Shown: in pieces, positions 17,658 through 25,586 of the stretch
Layout of the letters: every line of letters begins with the position of its first letter
How positions within the stretch are numbered: the first letter of the stretch is position 1
NCBI RefSeq assembly: GCF_023805295.1
Contig: NZ_JAMSHT010000001.1
Span: forward strand, 620,001-684,000
DNA length: 64,000 nt
Source of the DNA: Sphingomicrobium sediminis
GTDB lineage: Bacteria; Pseudomonadota; Alphaproteobacteria; Sphingomonadales; Sphingomonadaceae
Direction: 5' to 3'
Translations under genes and position numbers: made by a program
The notes under the pieces: generated by a model
Database searches by the model: none
The model's input: only the letters and a program-made list of their open reading frames with translations
Told to the model about the DNA's origin: nothing

Positions 17658-19363
17658 TAGCTTGCGTCCTTGATTGATTCGAGTTGTGCATCGGGAAAGG
17701 CGTCGGTGACCGCCTTCACCATCGGATCGGCCAGCGCGTCCTCGCGCTCGGCCTGTTGTTTCATTACCACCTGCTCGGCAAGGCTCGGTGCCCCGCCATG
17801 ATCCTGCAGGTCGATCTGCCATGCAGCGCCGGTGAGCTTCTTCGCTTCGTCCGCAAGTTCGCGAGCGAAATTGCTGTCGAGCAGTGCCTTGGGCTGCAAC
17901 ATCAGCCGGGGCGCATCATAGGAGACGAGGCCGACCTTGTCGTGGAGGTCTACGCCGAGCCGTGGCCGCGCATCGTCGATAAGATCGACAAAGGCCTGGA
18001 AATCGACCGGTAGCCCAGCCGGCGCGCGTTCTGCCCGCGTTGCGGGCGGCGTTTCCGGCAGCGCCGCGGCCGGAGCGTCTGCAGCAGGCGCGGGGTCGCT
18101 CTTCGTTGGCGACGGTGCGGGCGGGGTCTTCCCGCTCGAAATCGCATCGATCACGGCGCCCGGGTCGGGCTGCCCTGCTGCATGGATGGCGCGGAGCAGC
18201 GCCATATCGGCGGCCTCGCGCGGATCAGGCGCAGTCTCGACGTCCTTGAGACCCTTCAGGAGCAATTGCCAGAGCGCATGGAGCTGAGGCCAGCCCATCG
18301 CCTCGGCATCGGCGGCGATCGCACCTTGTTCTTCGGCCGAGCGCATCACGTCATCCTGCCCGCTGGCCTTGCGGCGCGAAATGGCGTGGAGCGCGTCGAG
18401 CAGGCCGCGCATGAGCGCCTGCGGTTCGACGCCTAGGCCATGGGCTTCGTCCAGCGCGGCGAGCAACTTGCCGGCATCGCCATCGAGCAGGATGTCGAGC
18501 AGCCCCCTCACCCGTCCGCGATCGGCAAGGCCGAGCATGTCGCGCACTTCGGCAGCGCTGACTTCGGCGCCACCATGCGCGATGGCCTGGTCGAGCAGCG
18601 AAAGACCGTCGCGCACCGATCCTTCAGCCGCGCGCGCGATGATGGCGAGCGCATCATCCTCAACCTTGATGCCTTCCTTCTCGGCAATGCTGCCGAAATG
18701 GCTTGCCAGCAATTCGGCCGGGATGCGCCTCAGGTCGAAACGCTGACAGCGCGAGAGCACCGTGACCGGCACCTTGTCGACCTCGGTCGTTGCGAACAGG
18801 AATTTGACGTGGGGCGGCGGCTCTTCGAGCGTCTTCAACAAGGCGTTGAAGGCGCTTTTCGAGAGCATGTGCACTTCGTCGATGATGTAGATCTTGTAGC
18901 GCGCCGAGACTGAGGCGTAGCGCACCGCCTCGATAATCTCGCGCATGTCGTCGACTCCAGTATGGCTGGCGGCGTCCATCTCTACGACGTCGATATGGCG
19001 TCCCTCGGCAATGGCGACACAGGGTTCGCACACGCCGCACGGGTCGATCGTTGGCCCGCCATTTCCGTCAGGGCCGATGCAGTTCAACGCTTTGGCGATG
19101 AGGCGCGCGGTCGAGGTCTTCCCGACCCCCCTCACCCCGGTCATCAGGAAGGCGTGAGCGATGCGGTCGGTCCGAATCGCATTGCCCAGCGTACGGACCA
19201 TCGCGTCCTGGCCGATCAGCGCATCGAAGCTTTGCGGGCGATATTTGCGCGCCAGCACCTGATAGGCCTCGGGCTTTGCGGCGCTTTGCGGCTGTTCGGG
19301 TTCGTCGAGACCGAGCCCGGGACCGGGCGGCATCTCGTCAATCTGTGATTCGGCGTCGTCCAT
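17657..19363 (-). CDS. dnaX: DNA polymerase III subunit gamma/tau
   Basis: Clamp-loader ATPase. The 568-residue protein has an N-terminal extension of about 40 residues, then ARKYRPQSFDALIGQDAMV, Walker A GVRGVGKTST, four zinc-site cysteines (around CIGPDGNGG and CGVCEPC), Walker B IYIIDEVHML and sensor ATTEVDKVPVTVLSRCQRF. The proline/alanine-rich segment near residue 430 separates the clamp-loader core from the tau tail. Start at ATG 19363 (MDDAESQIDE); longer readings overlap the divergent gene at 19486. Confidence 0.94.
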   Translation of the reverse strand: MDDAESQIDEMPPGPGLGLDEPEQPQSAAKPEAYQVLARKYRPQSFDALIGQDAMVRTLGNAIRTDRIAHAFLMTGVRGVGKTSTARLIAKALNCIGPDGNGGPTIDPCGVCEPCVAIAEGRHIDVVEMDAASHTGVDDMREIIEAVRYASVSARYKIYIIDEVHMLSKSAFNALLKTLEEPPPHVKFLFATTEVDKVPVTVLSRCQRFDLRRIPAELLASHFGSIAEKEGIKVEDDALAIIARAAEGSVRDGLSLLDQAIAHGGAEVSAAEVRDMLGLADRGRVRGLLDILLDGDAGKLLAALDEAHGLGVEPQALMRGLLDALHAISRRKASGQDDVMRSAEEQGAIAADAEAMGWPQLHALWQLLLKGLKDVETAPDPREAADMALLRAIHAAGQPDPGAVIDAISSGKTPPAPSPTKSDPAPAADAPAAALPETPPATRAERAPAGLPVDFQAFVDLIDDARPRLGVDLHDKVGLVSYDAPRLMLQPKALLDSNFARELADEAKKLTGAAWQIDLQDHGGAPSLAEQVVMKQQAEREDALADPMVKAVTDAFPDAQLESIKDAS

Positions 19364-19485
19364 TGCGGCAAGACTAAGCGGCTGCCGGCATAAAGGCGAG
19401 AGGGGGAACGCACAGCTTGTGTCGCTATTGCGAGCCGCTAAGAGTGAGGGCGAACACTGACAACCGGCGTGGGGGAGTATTGAAC

Positions 19486-20235
19486 ATGCGCGTCTCGACA
19501 AAATTGGCTCTGGCAATGGCGGGCGTATCCTGTCTGGCAGGCGCTGCCATCGCGCAGGACGCGAACGAGATGATCGATTTCGGCGACGATACGAGCCAGT
19601 GGGCCAATGACGGCGAATGCGACGACTGGCGCTTCCAGGGCGATGGCATGGCAACCTTCCTCGATGAGGAAAGCGTGGGTCACGACGCGACCGATTGCCG
19701 TGCCGGTTACGAGGCCGGTGCCCTGACCATCCGTACCGAGCCCTACGATCCGGATGAAGCCATCGATGCCATGGTGGCCGATGTCGTCGAAGTCTCGTCC
19801 TATGAGCGCGCGATGCTGCCTTACCGCCTGGTCGCCGAACCCAACGCGGAAGCGATGGCGACGATCGATTTCGGTGACGATAGCGGTGCCTATCCCGAGG
19901 ATGGCGAATGCGACGATCCGCGTTTCGAAGGCCCCGGCGCTTCGGGGTTCGGCGACAATTACGATGCGCATGGTGACGCAACCGATTGCCGGACGATGTA
20001 CGAAGCCGGGAATGTTCGGCATGCCACGTTCGGCTTCGCGCCCTACCAGGAGCGACCGCGCCCGGGGCTGATCGATTTCGGGGATGACAGCAGCTACGCC
20101 GCCAATGACGAGCAGTGCGATGATCCGCGCTTCGTCGGCGGTCGCATGGCTCTGTATCTTTCTGCAGTCGATATTCGCAGTGATGCCAGCGACTGTCGGG
20201 CGCTGTATCTGCGCGGGCAGATTACGGTTCGGTAG
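19486..20235 (+). CDS. Secreted protein with three cysteine-pair IDFGDD repeats
   Basis: A 249-residue protein with a signal peptide cleaved after AIAQ. The mature part is three diverged copies of one unit. Each copy starts IDFGDD, then has a Gly/Asn-rich stretch to EC-DD (GECDDWRF, GECDDPRFEG, EQCDDPRFVG), then D-A-T/S-D-C-R, then a YEAG-like end. The two cysteines in each unit probably form an intra-unit disulfide in the periplasm, and the many Asp residues suggest calcium sites (inference). GGGGGAG precedes the ATG at 19486. I have seen similar units in alphaproteobacterial proteins of unknown function. Confidence 0.8.
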   Translation: MRVSTKLALAMAGVSCLAGAAIAQDANEMIDFGDDTSQWANDGECDDWRFQGDGMATFLDEESVGHDATDCRAGYEAGALTIRTEPYDPDEAIDAMVADVVEVSSYERAMLPYRLVAEPNAEAMATIDFGDDSGAYPEDGECDDPRFEGPGASGFGDNYDAHGDATDCRTMYEAGNVRHATFGFAPYQERPRPGLIDFGDDSSYAANDEQCDDPRFVGGRMALYLSAVDIRSDASDCRALYLRGQITVR

Positions 20236-20259
20236 CGGCTTCGGGGCGGCCCGAAGCCG
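20236..20259 (+). terminator. 10-bp perfect hairpin directly after the repeat-protein stop
   Basis: CGGCTTCGGG at 20236-20245 pairs with CCCGAAGCCG at 20250-20259 around GCGG. There is no T-run, so it is a probable 3' end structure rather than a certain terminator. The 100 bases that follow lead into the SRP RNA and hold no gene I can see. Confidence 0.5.
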
Positions 20260-20357
20260 TCGGTCCTGTCGCTAGCGCGCAGGCCGTCCGTTCCACAGCA
20301 CTATCGTGCAGCGACGCTCGCTGGCGCTCCGCTTTCGCTTCACTCTGTGCTGTTGGA

Positions 20358-20452
20358 AGGTGGAAGCCGACGACCCGACCGAAACCGCTGTGGCTGCTCC
20401 CTTCCGGGCCTGACCAGGTTCACGGGCAAGTCGTCCGCCGACTTCCGAGGGG
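20358..20452 (+). ncRNA. ffs: Signal recognition particle RNA (4.5S type)
   Basis: The core matches the conserved SRP domain IV: GGCTGCTCCCTTCCGGGCC followed by TGACCAGGTTCACGGGCAA at about 20392-20430, with the GG-rich internal loops that bind Ffh. Flanking GGAAG at 20362-20366 and CTTCC at 20442-20446 close the long hairpin. Ends are approximate by about ten bases. No gene is annotated over it. Confidence 0.9.
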
Positions 20453-20483
20453 GCATATGGCGAGATGATCGCCTGATTGCAAG

Positions 20484-21398
20484 TCAGTCGGTGACGATAT
20501 CCGCAAGCACCTGCCCGACCGAGGCGTGGATCGCCCTGGCGTCGCGCAGTGAAAGCTGCGGGCGTGCCAGCATGACGGCGAAGTAATAGAGCTCGCCATC
20601 GGGGCCGCGGAACCAGCCGATATCGTTGACCTGCTGGTTGGGCATGCCTTCCGGACGGCAGGTGCCGGTCTTGTCACCGGCGCTCCAGCCATCGGGCAGG
20701 CCGGCGCGCACCCGGTCGAGGCCGGTCGTGCTCTTGTGCGTCAACCGGGCGAGCTCGTCGGCCTGTTCCTCGGCGAGGATCGAGCCATCGATCAGGCGCC
20801 GAAGCGTGTTGGCCATTGCCATCGCCGAACTGGTGTCTCGGAGGTCCTCTGGTAAATTCTCGTTGAGGCCGGTTTCGTAGCGGTCGAGCCTCGAGACCGT
20901 ATCGCCCCATCCCCGCCAGCGGGCGGTCACCGCCTCCGGGCCGCCCAGCGCTTCGATCAGCATGTTGGTGGCCAGATTGTCGCTCGACGACACGGCGGCA
21001 TCCACGGCCTCGCCCAGCGTCGCGCTGCCCGAGCCGTCGACAAGCTTGGCTTCCATTACCGGCTGATAGCCCGGAAAATCGTCGCGCGTGTATGTGACGC
21101 TGGTGTCGAGATCGATCACGCCCTCGCCCGCCGCTTCGAACGCTGCGCCGGCGAGCGCGACCTTGAAGCTCGAGCAGAAGGCCATGCGCTTGTCTGGGTC
21201 GACAGTGACCAGCGGCTCGCCCGCGCTGTCGATGAGGGCGACGGCCAGATCGCCGCCCGATTGCGCCTCGATGACCAGTAATTCGCCTTGGGGACCGAAA
21301 TCGTTGGGGTCCTCGACCTGCGGGATCACGATCGTTCGCGGCTCGCCGCTGGTGCAGGAGGCAAGCAGTACCACTGCGGGGATCATCCAAGCTTTCAT
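20484..21398 (-). CDS. Class A serine beta-lactamase-like lipoprotein
   Basis: A 304-residue protein with all class A active-site elements: S76-S-F-K79 (Ambler 70-73), S139-D-N (130-132), E175 in LDRYETGLNE (166) with N179 (170), and K243-T-G (234-236). Cysteines C75 and C247 occupy Ambler 69 and 238, the disulfide pair of class A carbapenemases such as KPC, SME and NMC-A. The N terminus has a lipobox LASC at residue 15, so it is probably membrane-anchored in the periplasm. The start overlaps the ferredoxin gene (ATGA), so it is the last gene of the cysteine desulfurase operon. Substrate range is unknown. Confidence 0.88.
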   Translation of the reverse strand: MKAWMIPAVVLLASCTSGEPRTIVIPQVEDPNDFGPQGELLVIEAQSGGDLAVALIDSAGEPLVTVDPDKRMAFCSSFKVALAGAAFEAAGEGVIDLDTSVTYTRDDFPGYQPVMEAKLVDGSGSATLGEAVDAAVSSSDNLATNMLIEALGGPEAVTARWRGWGDTVSRLDRYETGLNENLPEDLRDTSSAMAMANTLRRLIDGSILAEEQADELARLTHKSTTGLDRVRAGLPDGWSAGDKTGTCRPEGMPNQQVNDIGWFRGPDGELYYFAVMLARPQLSLRDARAIHASVGQVLADIVTD

Positions 21399-21727
21399 CG
21401 GTTGCTCCAATCCTGGCTGGCGCCCGGTATGCGGACGGTGAACGGCCCCTTCTCCGGCACTTCGACCTGGCAGGCGAGCCGCGACGTCGCGCTCACATGC
21501 GGCGCGAAGTCCAAGAGATCGTCTTCCTCCTCGCTCGCCGCCGGAAGCCGGTCGAAATCCTCGCGCGCAAGGATCACATGGCAGGTCGAGCAGGCCATCG
21601 CCCCCTCGCACGTGCCTTCCAGCGGTTGCCCCGCCTTCTGCGCGACATCGAGCAGGCGCGCGCCCGCTTCGGCCTCGACCTCCTGGTCGAGACTGCCATC
21701 GGGGCGAAGGAAGCGGATCAGGGTCAT
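21395..21727 (-). CDS. Adrenodoxin-type 2Fe-2S ferredoxin
   Basis: A 110-residue electron carrier. Cluster cysteines are C40, C46, C49 and C86, in the adrenodoxin spacing (GTCEGAMACSTC ... RLACQV). Position in an operon with two cysteine desulfurases suggests a role in iron-sulfur assembly, as for Isc ferredoxin, but it could also serve an oxygenase. Overlaps both neighbours by four bases. Confidence 0.92.
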   Translation of the reverse strand: MTLIRFLRPDGSLDQEVEAEAGARLLDVAQKAGQPLEGTCEGAMACSTCHVILAREDFDRLPAASEEEDDLLDFAPHVSATSRLACQVEVPEKGPFTVRIPGASQDWSNR

Positions 21728-22815
21728 TGCGCGGCCGCAGCCTCGTTGATCCGCGCCATCGCGTCAACGAGCTCGGTTTCTTCGGTATAGCGCCCGAAGC
21801 CGATCCGGATGGATGAGCGCGCTTGCCTGTCCTCGAGACCGATTGCGCGCAGCACGTGGCTCGGCCGACCCGATCCGCTGGCGCAGGCCGATCCCAAGCT
21901 GATGGCGATATCGCGCAGGTCGGCAAGCAAGCGCGGGGCATCGAGCCCGTCGCGACGGATGTTGAGATTGCCATGATAACGCTGGCTCGCGCTGCCGTTG
22001 AGCTGCCAGCCGTCCAGCTCGGCCATGGCGGCGGTCCAGAGCGCCTCGACATGGGCGTGATCTTCGCTGAACCGCTCTTCGGCAAGCTGCGCGGCGACGC
22101 CGAAGCCGACGCACAAAGCCGGGCTGAGCGTCCCCGAGCGCATCCCCTGCTCCTGTCCGCCGCCATGGATAAGCGGTTCGGGCGCGACCCAGTTACGCAT
22201 CCACAAGGCGCCAATGCCTTTGGGGCCATGGATCTTGTGGGCGCTGACGGCGACCATATCGGGGCCATCCGGGATCTCCACGCGGCCGAGTGCCTGCACG
22301 GCGTCGCAGAGCATTAGCGCGTCTTTTTCGTGCGCGATGGAGGCGATCTCGGCGATGGGCTGGATGACGCCGATCTCGTTATTGACCAGCATGGTGGTGA
22401 CCAAGGCTGTGTCATCGCGCACGGCATCACGAGCGGCGTCGAGGTCGACGATGCCATCCGCTTTGACCGGCAAGACCGTGACGTCGTGGGTCTTGCCCCA
22501 ATGCTCGACCGTATCGAGGACGGCGGCATGTTCGGTCGCGAGCGTCACCACATGGGTGCGCTCGGTCTTTGCGAGCGTGCCCTTGATTGCCCAGTTTAGT
22601 GCTTCAGTTGCCGATCCGGTGAAGGCCAGTTGCCCGTCATCCCGACCCATGGCGGACTGGACGCGGCCCCGTGCGACTTCGATCGCGGCCGCCGCCTCGC
22701 GACCGGCCCGATAAGGCGCGTGCGGATTGGCGAACTTGTCGCCCAGCCAGGGACGCATCGCCGTCTCCACTTCGGGAGCGAGCGGTGTCGTCGCCTGGTA
22801 GTCGAGATAGATCAC
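21724..22815 (-). CDS. Cysteine desulfurase, second of a tandem pair
   Basis: PLP enzyme that takes sulfur from cysteine as persulfide. In 363 residues it shows MIYLDYQATTPL, the PLP lysine K194 in SAHKIHGPKG, a conserved histidine in TLATEHAAV, and the catalytic cysteine C311 in LGSACASGSGRPSHVL, which matches the IscS/NifS loop. The long ASGS-PSHVL loop suggests group I (IscS-like) behaviour. Overlaps the upstream desulfurase and the downstream ferredoxin by four bases each. Confidence 0.92.
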   Translation of the reverse strand: MIYLDYQATTPLAPEVETAMRPWLGDKFANPHAPYRAGREAAAAIEVARGRVQSAMGRDDGQLAFTGSATEALNWAIKGTLAKTERTHVVTLATEHAAVLDTVEHWGKTHDVTVLPVKADGIVDLDAARDAVRDDTALVTTMLVNNEIGVIQPIAEIASIAHEKDALMLCDAVQALGRVEIPDGPDMVAVSAHKIHGPKGIGALWMRNWVAPEPLIHGGGQEQGMRSGTLSPALCVGFGVAAQLAEERFSEDHAHVEALWTAAMAELDGWQLNGSASQRYHGNLNIRRDGLDAPRLLADLRDIAISLGSACASGSGRPSHVLRAIGLEDRQARSSIRIGFGRYTEETELVDAMARINEAAAAQ

Positions 22816-23879
22816 GCCGCGGCGCGGCTCACGATGCGGTCGAGACGAGTGAGCAACGCGTCGACATCCTCGCGGGTGGTATCGGGCCCGAAGCTTACGC
22901 GGATAAAGCCTTTATGCACTTCGACCGGCAAATGCATTTCCCCTACGACGCGGCTGCCCTTCATGGCACCGGATGAGCAGGCCGATCCCGCCGAGACGCT
23001 GACGCCATCGAGGTCGAGGCTGACCAGCATTTGCGGGGCTTCGGTGCCGGGGAAGGAAATGCCGCCGATCGTCGCGATACGCGGCGCGCCCTCGGCGATG
23101 ACCACGCCGCCGCGGGCTTTCACCTCGGCCTCGAAATAGGCACGCAATTCCTTGTGGCGGTCCATCGCCTTGCGGAAACGCCCGGCTGCCAGTGCGGCTG
23201 CAAAGCCGGCGGCGGCAGGCACGTTCTGCGTGCCGCGACGATAGCCCTTTTCCTGGCCACCGATGGCTTCCAGCGTGGTGAGGTCCTTGACCAGCAAGGC
23301 GCCGATCCCGGCAGGCCCGCCCAATTTGTGGCCGGAAATGCAGGTATAGTCGGCGTCCGGAATGTCGATTTTGCCCCCCGCCTGCGCGGCGTCACAGAGC
23401 AAGAGCGACCCGGCGGCGCGAACCTTTTCGGCGATCTGCTCGGCAGGCTGGATGACCCCGGTCTCGTTATTGACCAACTGGATCGCGACGAGCGCTGGTC
23501 CCTTGGCCAGGGCAGCGTCCAGTTCTTCCATCCTGATGATGCCGTCATGATCGACGCCCAGCTTGATGCTGTCGGCGCCCATCATGCAGGGCACGATGTC
23601 ATGTTCGGTCGCGCCATGGATGCGGCCCGGCAGCTTGCAACGCTTGGCCGCCAAAGCAATCGCCTCGCTTGCCCCGCTGGTGAAGATGACATCGCCATCC
23701 CAATCGAGGACGTCCTTGATCGTCTTGCGCGCCTTTTCGAAGATGCCGTTGCAGTTGCGTGCTTCGGCATAAGGACTGTTCGGATTGGCCCAACAATCGA
23801 AGGCGTCCATCATCGCCTGACGCGCTTCGGGATGAAGCGGCGTGGCCGCTGCGTGATCGAAATAGAGACGGTCCGGCAT
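22812..23879 (-). CDS. Cysteine desulfurase, first of a tandem pair
   Basis: A 355-residue class V aminotransferase. YFDHAAATPLHPEARQAM opens the fold, K185 in SGHKLGGPAG binds PLP, H93 lies in GATEHD, and C301 in SAGSACSSGAMKGS is the sulfur acceptor. The loop after the cysteine is shorter than in the next gene (MKGSRVVGEMHL), so the two differ in acceptor handling. First gene of the operon; the start at 23879 is divergent from the hydrolase gene at 24001. Confidence 0.92.
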   Translation of the reverse strand: MPDRLYFDHAAATPLHPEARQAMMDAFDCWANPNSPYAEARNCNGIFEKARKTIKDVLDWDGDVIFTSGASEAIALAAKRCKLPGRIHGATEHDIVPCMMGADSIKLGVDHDGIIRMEELDAALAKGPALVAIQLVNNETGVIQPAEQIAEKVRAAGSLLLCDAAQAGGKIDIPDADYTCISGHKLGGPAGIGALLVKDLTTLEAIGGQEKGYRRGTQNVPAAAGFAAALAAGRFRKAMDRHKELRAYFEAEVKARGGVVIAEGAPRIATIGGISFPGTEAPQMLVSLDLDGVSVSAGSACSSGAMKGSRVVGEMHLPVEVHKGFIRVSFGPDTTREDVDALLTRLDRIVSRAAA

Positions 23880-24000
23880 CTCTTCCCCCTTGGAACCCTT
23901 GATATTCTCGCAATTGCGCGAACGCCTTCACTCCCTATATAGGAGCCTGCGTCGCGCGAAAGCCTTTCGTGCAATAATATATCATAGAATAGGCTCGTCC

Positions 24001-24657
24001 ATGCCAGAAGTGATTTTTCCCGGACCCGAAGGTCGTCTCGAAGGCCGTTTCACCCCCGGACCCCGCCCCCGCGCACCTGTCGCGCTGATCCTGCACTCGC
24101 ATCCGCAGGCCGGCGGCACGATGAACAACCAGATCGTGCAGATGCTGCACAAGGATTTCGTTCGTCGCGGTTTTGCGGTGCTGCGCTTCAATTTCCGCGG
24201 CGTCGGCAAAAGCCAGGGGACATTCGACAATGGCATCGGTGAATTGTCCGACGCGGCCGCGGCACTCGACTGGGTCCAGTCGATCCATCCCGAGGCCGAA
24301 GTAACCTGGGTTGCCGGCGTCAGCTTCGGCGCGTGGATCGGCATGCAGCTCCTGATGCGTCGCCCCGAAATCCGCGGCTTCATCTCGATCTCGCCGCCCG
24401 CCAACATGTATGATTTCAGCTTCCTCGCCCCCTGCCCCGCCAGCGGGATCATCATCCAGGGTACCGGCGACGAAGTCGTCACGCCCAGTGCGGTGCAGAA
24501 GCTGGTCGACAAGCTGCGCACCCAGAAGCACATCACGATCGAGCATAAGGAAATTGCCGGCGCGAACCATTTCTTCGCCGACGAAATTCCCGAACTGTTC
24601 AAGGAAATCGACACCTACCTCGATTACCGCCTCGACCCGGACTGCCCGATCCGGTGA
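24001..24657 (+). CDS. Alpha/beta hydrolase
   Basis: A 218-residue alpha/beta hydrolase. HSHPQAGGTMNNQIV is the oxyanion region, FNFRGVGKSQG the next loop, and the nucleophile serine is in VAGVSFGAW. D and H of the triad are in GDEVV and GANHFF. The pattern matches the small family annotated as alpha/beta hydrolase near iron-sulfur genes in alphaproteobacteria. Start ATG at 24001 (MPEVIFPG). A TATATAGG-like sequence at 23937 may be its promoter. The next gene overlaps by four bases. Confidence 0.85.
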   Translation: MPEVIFPGPEGRLEGRFTPGPRPRAPVALILHSHPQAGGTMNNQIVQMLHKDFVRRGFAVLRFNFRGVGKSQGTFDNGIGELSDAAAALDWVQSIHPEAEVTWVAGVSFGAWIGMQLLMRRPEIRGFISISPPANMYDFSFLAPCPASGIIIQGTGDEVVTPSAVQKLVDKLRTQKHITIEHKEIAGANHFFADEIPELFKEIDTYLDYRLDPDCPIR

Positions 24658-25106
24658 GCGACTATGCGGTTAGGCGTTTGGGCGAAGGCGATGTCTCGGT
24701 AGGGTCATCGATCAACGCCCTCTACGCCGCCGCCTTTGAAGATGACGAGCATTATCTGTCTGCGCCTCCGAGCGGGGACTATCTACGGACCTGCCTCTCC
24801 GACCCCCTCTTTCTGGCATTCGTAGCCGAAGATGAGGGAAAGGTCGTCGGCGCGCTGACAGGGTATGAACTGCGCAAGTTCGAACGCGAGGCGAGTGAGC
24901 TCTACATTTATGACCTTGCGGTCGATGAGGATTATCGGCGCGAAGGTGTCGCATCAGCGCTTATCGAGGCAGTCCGCAGTCATGGCCGCGAAATCGGTGC
25001 GACGGTCGTGTTCGTGCAGGCGGACAAGGATGACGCGCCGCCGATGGCGCTCTACGCCAAGTTTGGCAAGCGCGGCGATCACCACCATTTCGATATCGAG
25101 CCCTAG
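24654..25106 (+). CDS. GNAT acetyltransferase resembling aminoglycoside 3-N-acetyltransferase AAC(3)-I
   Basis: A 150-residue GNAT protein starting with GTG at 24654, overlapping the hydrolase stop (GTGA). Motifs YLRTCLSDPLFLAFVA, VVGALTGYELRKFE, SELYIYDLAV, YRREGVASALIEAV and VQADKDDAPPMALYAKFG line up by eye with AAC(3)-I enzymes, including the acetyl-CoA loop (R/Q-x-x-G-x-A). The C-terminal HFDIEP also matches. Resistance activity is not proven; a housekeeping acetyltransferase is possible. Confidence 0.8.
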   Translation: MSDYAVRRLGEGDVSVGSSINALYAAAFEDDEHYLSAPPSGDYLRTCLSDPLFLAFVAEDEGKVVGALTGYELRKFEREASELYIYDLAVDEDYRREGVASALIEAVRSHGREIGATVVFVQADKDDAPPMALYAKFGKRGDHHHFDIEP

Positions 25107-25279
25107 GGCACCGTCCAAATCAGAACATTGGCGACGAGGATGAGTGCCATCGCGATCATCAGCCAGCCGCGCTGACGGGCTGGCCCTTCGCTGCCACGGA
25201 TCAGCTTGATGCCGACGAACAGCAACAGGAACGCAGCCAGCATCGCGATCGACAAGGCGGCAGTAGCAATTGGCGGCAT
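25103..25279 (-). CDS. Small two-helix membrane protein
   Basis: A 58-residue reading starting at ATG 25279. Two hydrophobic segments, about residues 5-23 (IATAALSIAMLAAFLLLFVG) and 38-54 (WLMIAMALILVANVLIW), are joined by a short basic turn (KLIRGSEGPARQRG). Its 3' end overlaps the acetyltransferase stop. The topology and codon use look genuine, but it is small and I do not recognise a family. Confidence 0.6.
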   Translation of the reverse strand: MPPIATAALSIAMLAAFLLLFVGIKLIRGSEGPARQRGWLMIAMALILVANVLIWTVP

Positions 25280-25331
25280 TCCGCGATTTCCTTCACGATA
25301 TCTTTACGCCTGCCGCTCTAATGCGGTGGCC

Positions 25332-25586
25332 ATGGGAACGCTTACCCCCGAAGCCCGGCTCGAGGAAGCCTTTGAACGGATCGAAGAAACGATCCTGCCG
25401 TGCATCTCCATGATGCTCGAAACGCTGCTCGATGCGTCTGCGGGTCTTGGCGAAGCGGATCCCAAGGTTTTGGCTGCAGAATTGCAGATCCTCGCCGCCG
25501 AACTCGAAGAGCTGATCCAGGCGGTCGAGCGCTCGAGCCCGGCCAAGATGGACCCCGGCCCCTACCGCGCCCGCGACGTCGCCTAG
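25332..25586 (+). CDS. Small acidic helical protein, unknown function
   Basis: An 84-residue protein from ATG 25332 with predicted helices (ARLEEAFERIEETILPCISMM, VLAAELQILAAELEELIQAV) and a short proline-rich end. No membrane segment. It lies divergent from the small membrane protein and its end overlaps the dehydratase gene by four bases, head-on. No family recognised. Confidence 0.6.
   Translation: MGTLTPEARLEEAFERIEETILPCISMMLETLLDASAGLGEADPKVLAAELQILAAELEELIQAVERSSPAKMDPGPYRARDVA

Noticed and set aside
19363..19981. N-terminal extension of dnaX to 774 codons
   Set aside because: The extension is antisense to a gene with a signal peptide and three repeats; dnaX proteins start near MDDAESQ.
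20294..20358. Possible stem TTCCACAGCAC / GTGCTGTTGGAA upstream of the SRP RNA
   Set aside because: One-base bulge and a 40-base loop; may be chance. Not needed for the SRP fold.
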